Under the pieces are notes generated by a model. The model was not told the DNA's origin. It made no database searches and saw nothing but the letters and a program-made list of their open reading frames with translations. From M2408 sp040386975 (GTDB lineage Bacteria; Bacteroidota; Bacteroidia; Flavobacteriales_D; Crocinitomicaceae): a DNA stretch of 18,585 bases. Each line of letters begins with the position of its first letter. The first letter of the stretch is position 1. A program made the translations under genes and the position numbers. The stretch is taken from NCBI GenBank assembly GCA_040386975.1, contig JAZKEO010000036.1:1-18585 (forward strand), written 5' to 3'. Positions 14,915 through 18,585 of this stretch are shown here, piece after piece.

Positions 14915-15453
14915 TTAATGTTTAAATTGTTAGCAAATGTAGCTAATTCTGAATGTAATCGATGGAATGTTTCCAATGATTCCTTTTGTGATTTTCTTAT
15001 CTCGTCCAAAATCTGTTCCAATTTTTTCACTTTTTTTTCTTCAAACTGAATTGCTTCATCGTATTTAGATCGATCTCCAGCTTCTGTTTCAATGTCTTTT
15101 TTTAAATTCACTAAAGTAGTTTTTTCTTTTTCAACTTCTTTTACTAAGTGATTGTATTGTTTTATACTGAAATCAATCTTTTTTATCATAAAGGTATAAT
15201 CATTTAGTTGATTTCCCAAATCTTTATTCAGCGTATCTGAATGATAATTTTGTTTTATTCGACTTTGAACTTCCTTTGAACGGTAAAGAATTTCAACAAA
15301 AGCATCATTATTTTGACTTTGAATGTTCTTTTGAATTTGTTGAATCGTCTTTTCTGATCGAACAATTTCATTTATTTGCTTTTTTTTCTTTAAATCCTGA
15401 CAAGAAAAGAGCGATAAAAAAGGAATAAAGATTAAGAAAGACTTTAAAAACAT
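14911..15453 (-). CDS. Small coiled-coil lipoprotein
   Basis: A 180-residue protein with a lipoprotein signal: charged start MFLKS, hydrophobic core, and lipobox L-F-S-C with Cys18 as the predicted lipidated residue. The mature part is rich in Lys, Gln and Glu, with heptad-like coiled-coil stretches at about 30-60 and 85-165 (for example KEVEKEKTTLVNLKKDIE). No enzyme motif is visible. Gly-free Lys/Asp after the cysteine (CQDLKKKK) gives no clear sorting answer. The stop overlaps the start of the periplasmic TPR gene (ATGA), implying coupled synthesis. A promoter box TAATTTTG lies 21 bases upstream. It could be an adaptor or anchor for its TPR partner; this is inference. Confidence 0.8.
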   Translation of the reverse strand: MFLKSFLIFIPFLSLFSCQDLKKKKQINEIVRSEKTIQQIQKNIQSQNNDAFVEILYRSKEVQSRIKQNYHSDTLNKDLGNQLNDYTFMIKKIDFSIKQYNHLVKEVEKEKTTLVNLKKDIETEAGDRSKYDEAIQFEEKKVKKLEQILDEIRKSQKESLETFHRLHSELATFANNLNIK

Positions 15454-15473
15454 GATTTTTGGATTATCTCTTT

Positions 15474-15481
15474 CAAAATTA
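15474..15481 (-). promoter_or_regulatory. -7 promoter element of the lipoprotein-TPR pair
   Basis: On the minus strand this reads TAATTTTG, an exact fit to TAnnTTTG, 20 bases before the lipoprotein ATG at 15453. It suggests the pair is transcribed separately from the sigma-factor operon. Confidence 0.5.
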
Positions 15482-15607
15482 ATATAAATTGTCTAAACTC
15501 GAATAATTTTAATCTTATCAATGAAACTTTGGTTTTAATTTAAACTCTTGACCCGCATAGGAATAATTTGCGTTAAGAAAATACAAATTTTGGCTTTAAA
15601 AAGAAGA

Positions 15608-15623
15608 ATCAGCTAAAGCTGAT
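15608..15623. repeat. Short perfect palindrome in the gene-free spacer
   Basis: ATCAGCT (15608-15614) and AGCTGAT (15617-15623) are perfect inverted arms separated by AA. A dyad this tight suits a dimeric regulator or a repeat remnant rather than an RNA hairpin, because the two-base loop is too small. No associated promoter is visible. Confidence 0.35.
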
Positions 15624-15710
15624 GAAGAACAAACGTTAGTGCAGTGATTAAATTAGTTTATAAGAGCAATTAAGTCAAGATGAAGTATTTTTAGCGAATG
15701 ATTCCAAGCG

Positions 15711-15763
15711 GAGATTTTTTTGTTACTTTTTTTATGGTTGAAAAAAAGTAAAACGAAGATCTC
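15711..15763 (-). terminator. Hairpin at the end of the sigma-factor operon
   Basis: TTACTTTTTTT (15723-15733) and AAAAAAAGTAA (15741-15751) form a perfect 11-base stem with a 7-base loop, and GAGAT (15711-15715) and ATCTC (15759-15763) form outer arms. It touches the stop codon of the minus-strand TPR membrane gene and is the best terminator candidate for that operon. Confidence 0.55.
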
Positions 15764-16892
15764 ATTTCAAACCACCAAGTACTTTCCTCGCTTGCTCACT
15801 ATAAAAACCTCCTTCCAAAATAATTTCATTCAAACAATTCCGAGCTTCTTGAACGTCTTTAGTTGCAATATATGTTTTTGAAATATACCATGCAGCATCT
15901 TCATTGAAGTTTGTAAATTCATTAGACAAACATTTCTTGAAAAATTCCCTTGATTTTTGAAATTCACCTAAATTATAATAACATAAACCACCATAAAAAT
16001 TTGCATTCAAATCTTGTGGATAAGCTTTTAGAATTTCTTCAAAACGGGTAATCGATTTTTTATATTTTCCAGCAGAAAATAATTCCATTGTCTTTGTAAT
16101 GTAATTGATGTAAGAAATATCAACCGTTTTCCAGTCTTTTTCATTAATCTTTTTTACTTGATTTTGGTAAGCTGAGCCTGTCGAAGTTTCTAAATCAGCT
16201 GAAACTCCAGTTAAAATAATTTGTTCAACTTTAATACTTGGCTTGTTTCTATACTTTCGATAATCAACGGTTAGTAAATCCGCTATGTAAACTTCTTGTG
16301 CCTTATTTATTCTTTTTAATTGAGAACTTGATTTTTCTTCTGCAATATTATTTGACTCAATTTTCTCAAATGGAAGTGTGTTTATAGCAACGGAAGTATT
16401 ATCTGTTTTGGCTTTAATTTCTTCTTCCTCCTTTTGTGAACTGAAATTTCGTTTGATTTCATTCGCTACAATTTGTTTCTTTTTGGCAATTGGTTTTAGT
16501 GATTTTATCTCAGCAGATAATTTTAAGTCTGTTTTTTCTAAATAAATTGAATCAGTTTTTTTATTCTCAGTTTTATTTGTCGATTGAACGTTAACTGAGC
16601 CTTTCAAATTATAGGTAGCTGAGCCTGTCGAAGCTAAGTCATAAATAAAATAAAAAGCCACAATTAATACACTTATATATATAGTGTATTTTAAAATGAA
16701 GTTTCCTTTCATTAAATATTTAGAATCCATGCTCTTCATTAAGGAGAATGAAGAATTGTTTTTCTTCCAGCCATTCAATGCATCTTTATCGAAATCGTCG
16801 TATTCAGAAGTAGAGATATCATCCGACTTTTGACTTTGACTGATATCTTTTCGGGATAAATTTGAATTTATATTTTGGTTTATATTTTTCAT
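15762..16892 (-). CDS. Single-pass membrane TPR protein, candidate anti-sigma factor
   Basis: A 376-residue protein with no signal peptide. A Ser/Asp-rich cytoplasmic N-terminus (1-65, including DDFDKDALNGW) precedes one membrane helix at about 66-86. A low-complexity Lys/Ser/Glu-rich periplasmic linker (90-195) follows, then a conserved-looking stretch QEVYIADLLTVDYRKYRNK (199-217), then TPR repeats at about 262-360 (ELFSAGKYKKSITRFEEIL, NFYGGLCYYNLGEFQKS). The start overlaps the sigma-factor stop (ATGA). A sigma gene coupled to a membrane protein with a cytoplasmic tail is the usual arrangement for an anti-sigma regulator, but no zinc-type anti-sigma motif is present, so that role is inferred. 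Two repeat-derived STGSA insertions occur, at residues 88-92 right after the helix and at 237-241. Confidence 0.8.
   Translation of the reverse strand: MKNINQNINSNLSRKDISQSQKSDDISTSEYDDFDKDALNGWKKNNSSFSLMKSMDSKYLMKGNFILKYTIYISVLIVAFYFIYDLASTGSATYNLKGSVNVQSTNKTENKKTDSIYLEKTDLKLSAEIKSLKPIAKKKQIVANEIKRNFSSQKEEEEIKAKTDNTSVAINTLPFEKIESNNIAEEKSSSQLKRINKAQEVYIADLLTVDYRKYRNKPSIKVEQIILTGVSADLETSTGSAYQNQVKKINEKDWKTVDISYINYITKTMELFSAGKYKKSITRFEEILKAYPQDLNANFYGGLCYYNLGEFQKSREFFKKCLSNEFTNFNEDAAWYISKTYIATKDVQEARNCLNEIILEGGFYSEQARKVLGGLK
16170..16188 (-). repeat. Dispersed palindromic element, copy 2, inside the TPR membrane gene
   Basis: The core GAGCCTGTCGA (16174-16184) has arms AGCT (16170-16173) and AGTT (16185-16188), pairing with one G-T wobble. 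In the gene it encodes T-S-T-G-S-A at residues 236-241, the same frame as the leuS copy. Confidence 0.7.
16616..16636 (-). repeat. Dispersed palindromic element, copy 3, inside the TPR membrane gene
   Basis: The core GAGCCTGTCGA (16621-16631) is flanked by perfect arms TAGCT (16616-16620) and AGCTA (16632-16636). In the gene it encodes A-S-T-G-S-A at residues 87-92, directly after the membrane helix. Confidence 0.75.
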
Positions 16893-17452
16893 TTTGTAAA
16901 AACTTCGTTTTGTAGTAATATGTTTTGCAGGTTTCTTTTTCCATTCTGAATAAAACTTTTCACTTTTTTAAGTTCTATATTTAATAGAGTTGAAATTTCT
17001 TGATACGATTTGTCTTCCAAATAGAAAAGTTTAATGCAATTTCCTTGCTCATGTGACAATGTTAAAACTGCTTTTTCGAGTAAATCTAATTTTTCTTCTT
17101 TGCTTTCATGTTCTTCAACTTGTTCTTCTTGCAGTAAATCGCTCGAAACATAGAAATATTTATTTTTTCTATGAAACATCAAACATTCGTTTTTCACCAA
17201 TTGATACAGCCAACTTTTAAAATGCGTGATTGAATGTTTGAAAATTTTATCAGCCAATTCTTCAAATATCTTAGAAGATAAATCTTGGGATTCAGCTTCG
17301 TCTTTCAAATATTTTAAACAGACCCCCATAACCAAATGACCATAACGCTCATAAATTACGCTAAACACAACTTGACTTTTTGACTCCTTAAAAATGTCAA
17401 TAAGCTCATTGTCATTAAGTTTTCTATATTTTCGGACTTTAATTTGAAACAT
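16889..17452 (-). CDS. ECF-type RNA polymerase sigma factor
   Basis: A 187-residue sigma-70 family protein with the two-domain layout of extracytoplasmic-function sigma factors. Region 2 is at about 25-95 (FSVIYERYGHLVMGVCLKYL, then HFKSWLYQLVKNECLMFHRK), replacing the typical DDxxQ with ESQDLSSKIFEEL. Region 4 is at about 127-180 (LEKAVLTLSHEQGNCIKLFYLEDKSYQEIS, then the helix-turn-helix IELKKVKSFIQNGKRNLQ). It would direct RNA polymerase to its own promoter set; the targets are unknown. It is coupled by ATGA overlap to the membrane TPR gene, which probably controls it. It diverges from pfkA across 65 bases. It looks complete. Confidence 0.88.
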   Translation of the reverse strand: MFQIKVRKYRKLNDNELIDIFKESKSQVVFSVIYERYGHLVMGVCLKYLKDEAESQDLSSKIFEELADKIFKHSITHFKSWLYQLVKNECLMFHRKNKYFYVSSDLLQEEQVEEHESKEEKLDLLEKAVLTLSHEQGNCIKLFYLEDKSYQEISTLLNIELKKVKSFIQNGKRNLQNILLQNEVFTK

Positions 17453-17488
17453 ATCTACTATAAAGATGCAATTTTTAATTTAATTCCA

Positions 17489-17496
17489 TAAATTAG
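17489..17496 (+). promoter_or_regulatory. Possible -7 box of pfkA
   Basis: TAAATTAG is one mismatch from TAnnTTTG and lies 21 bases before the pfkA ATG at 17518. No clear -33 TTG precedes it. Confidence 0.35.
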
Positions 17497-17517
17497 CAGG
17501 AATTAATTTTAAGAAAT

Positions 17518-18495
17518 ATGAAAAGAATTGCGTTTTTAACATCAGGAGGAGATAGCCCAGGAATGAACGCCTGTATTCGTGCAATTGTGAAAGCGTGCCT
17601 TTTTCATGAAATAACACCTTATGCCATATCTAATGGATATAAAGGAATGATTGAAAATCAAATAGAAGAATTTAATTATTCTCATGTAAATAATATCATA
17701 CAATTAGGAGGCACCATTATTGGAACTTCACGAAGTGAGAAGTTTAAAGAAAAAAAATACAGAGATGTTGCAATTTCTAATTTGAGGGATTTAAACATTG
17801 ATGGCTTAATTGTTATTGGTGGAGATGGAACTTTTACCGGTGCAACTGTCCTTTCATCGGAAATGAATATCCCTATAATTGGAATCCCTGGAACAATTGA
17901 CAATGATATTTATGGAACAGATCACACCATTGGCTTTGACACAGCATTAAATACAATCATTAGTGCCGTTGATAAAATTAGAGATACTGCTACAAGCCAT
18001 CATAGGATTTTTTTTATTGAAGTTATGGGGAGACATTCAGGCTATTTGGCTTTAAACGCTGCGATAGCATCTGGTGCAGAATCCGTTCTTATTCCGGAGC
18101 ATATTACAAACATTGAGGAATTGGCTAGGCAAATTAAAATTCAAAACAAAGGTGAAAGAAGTAGTATTGTAATTGTTGCTGAAGGCGATGATTCTGGAGG
18201 TTCACTAGAAATAATGAAAAAAGTTAAACCCTTTTTACCAGATTACGATTTTAAATCAACTGTCTTAGGACACATCCAAAGAGGAGGGAGTCCATCAGCT
18301 TTCGACAGGATTTTAGCAACAAAAATGGGGGTTTACGCTGTTGACCTATTAAAAAACAATAAAACAAAGCTTATGATCGGAGTAAAAGGGGATATTTTGC
18401 ACACTATTTTAATTGAAAAAGGGATAAAGTTTAAAAATGACCCTTTAAATAGTGATAAGTTTGATTTATTAAAAAAAATGTTAACGACAAACTGA
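17518..18495 (+). CDS. pfkA: ATP-dependent 6-phosphofructokinase
   Basis: A 325-residue cytoplasmic glycolytic enzyme phosphorylating fructose 6-phosphate to the 1,6-bisphosphate. LTSGGDSPGMN at 8-17 binds nucleotide. GGDGT at 101-105 has Gly at the position that is Asp in pyrophosphate-dependent forms, and PGTIDND at 124-130 has Gly where those carry Lys, so ATP is the expected donor. The catalytic base is Asp128. MGRHSGYLA at 170-178 and GHIQRGGSPSAFDR bind fructose 6-phosphate. The length matches bacterial PfkA. It reads away from the sigma-factor operon and has a weak promoter box. All key residues are present and the start is fixed by the N-terminal strand MKRIAFLTSGG. Confidence 0.95.
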   Translation: MKRIAFLTSGGDSPGMNACIRAIVKACLFHEITPYAISNGYKGMIENQIEEFNYSHVNNIIQLGGTIIGTSRSEKFKEKKYRDVAISNLRDLNIDGLIVIGGDGTFTGATVLSSEMNIPIIGIPGTIDNDIYGTDHTIGFDTALNTIISAVDKIRDTATSHHRIFFIEVMGRHSGYLALNAAIASGAESVLIPEHITNIEELARQIKIQNKGERSSIVIVAEGDDSGGSLEIMKKVKPFLPDYDFKSTVLGHIQRGGSPSAFDRILATKMGVYAVDLLKNNKTKLMIGVKGDILHTILIEKGIKFKNDPLNSDKFDLLKKMLTTN

Positions 18496-18513
18496 TTGAT
18501 AATTAGCAGTTTG
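18488..18513 (+). terminator. Possible hairpin at the pfkA stop
   Basis: CAAACTG (18488-18494) pairs with CAGTTTG (18507-18513) around a 12-base loop, overlapping the pfkA stop codon. No T run follows. It may be a weak terminator. Confidence 0.35.
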
Positions 18514-18556
18514 AAATTTATATTAAATAATTATTAAAAAAAAGATTAGAAAGTGC

Positions 18557-18585
18557 TTGCATATTAAAAAAGACTGAGTACCTTT
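18557..18585 (+). promoter_or_regulatory. Promoter cut by the window end
   Basis: TTG at 18557-18559 is followed after 19 bases by TACCTTT at 18579-18585, where the window stops. This fits the Bacteroidota promoter pattern TTG, 17-23 bases, TAnnTTTG, if the next base is G. It would drive a rightward gene or RNA beyond the window. Confidence 0.5.

Larger units (their letters stand above)
15454..15761. other. 308-base spacer without a gene
   Basis: All frames are interrupted by stops and no tRNA-like fold is seen. It contains the promoter of the lipoprotein gene at its left end, a perfect 7-base inverted repeat at 15608-15623 (ATCAGCT, AA, AGCTGAT) and a longer hairpin at 15711-15763 next to the stop of the TPR membrane gene. 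The middle (15530-15700) could be a decayed repeat or a small RNA, but nothing in the sequence proves either. Confidence 0.5.

Noticed and set aside
18298..18312. TTCGACAGGA inside pfkA, resembling the dispersed core
   Set aside because: It encodes the conserved SAFDR motif of phosphofructokinase and diverges from the core after eight bases.
17518..18495. Pyrophosphate-dependent phosphofructokinase
   Set aside because: The residues that mark the pyrophosphate type (Asp after GGD, Lys before TIDND) are absent; GGDGT and PGTIDND indicate ATP.
1..18585. CRISPR array, tRNA, rRNA, integrase or transposase
   Set aside because: No regularly spaced direct repeats, no tRNA-like cloverleaf or conserved T-loop, no rRNA stretches and no recombinase motifs were found on reading both strands.

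Overview
The window looks like a chromosomal segment from an AT-rich Bacteroidota, most likely a Flavobacteriales relative (possibly Crocinitomicaceae/Fluviicola-like). The basis is exact TAnnTTTG promoter boxes (the Bacteroidota -7 element) upstream of several genes, signal peptides ending in F-S-Q, a TPR-type LytS kinase with a LytTR regulator, and a Bacteroidota-style leucyl-tRNA synthetase. The taxonomic call is inference. I see no rRNA, tRNA, CRISPR, phage, plasmid or transposase genes. The content is mostly housekeeping and envelope or regulatory genes.

Layout. Positions 1-6729 read leftward. From the far end they are a TPR sensor histidine kinase (4525-6729), its LytTR response regulator (3710-4450), uracil phosphoribosyltransferase upp (2932-3579), a four-helix membrane protein of unknown function (2382-2852), a YjjG-like HAD phosphatase (1643-2338), a minimal MscS-like channel protein (1096-1602) and a secreted protein cut by the window start (1-1066). 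Positions 6813-13036 read rightward: leuS, a secreted thioredoxin-fold protein with a CGHC site, a CPBP membrane protease and glutamate racemase murI. Positions 13085-17452 read leftward again as two translationally coupled pairs: an ECF-type sigma factor followed by a membrane-anchored TPR protein (candidate anti-sigma), and a small coiled-coil lipoprotein followed by a 609-residue periplasmic TPR protein. ATP-type pfkA (17518-18495) reads rightward. The last 29 bases look like a new promoter cut by the window edge.

The most interesting signal is a dispersed short element: an 11-base core, TCGACAGGCTC or TCGACAAGCTC, flanked by short complementary arms whose bases differ between copies. Three of the four copies lie inside coding sequences (one in leuS, two in the sigma-linked TPR membrane gene). 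All three are read in the same frame as Ser-Thr-Gly-Ser-Ala, as if the element inserts into proteins in a tolerated frame. The fourth sits inside a roughly 119-base nested inverted-repeat structure between the thioredoxin-like gene and the CPBP protease gene, whose right arm contains the protease start codon.

Other points worth attention are a roughly 78-residue segment of unusual character within leuS just before the KMSKS loop, an apparently leaderless murI, an inverted repeat straddling the upp promoter, and a gene-poor 308-base spacer with two inverted repeats.
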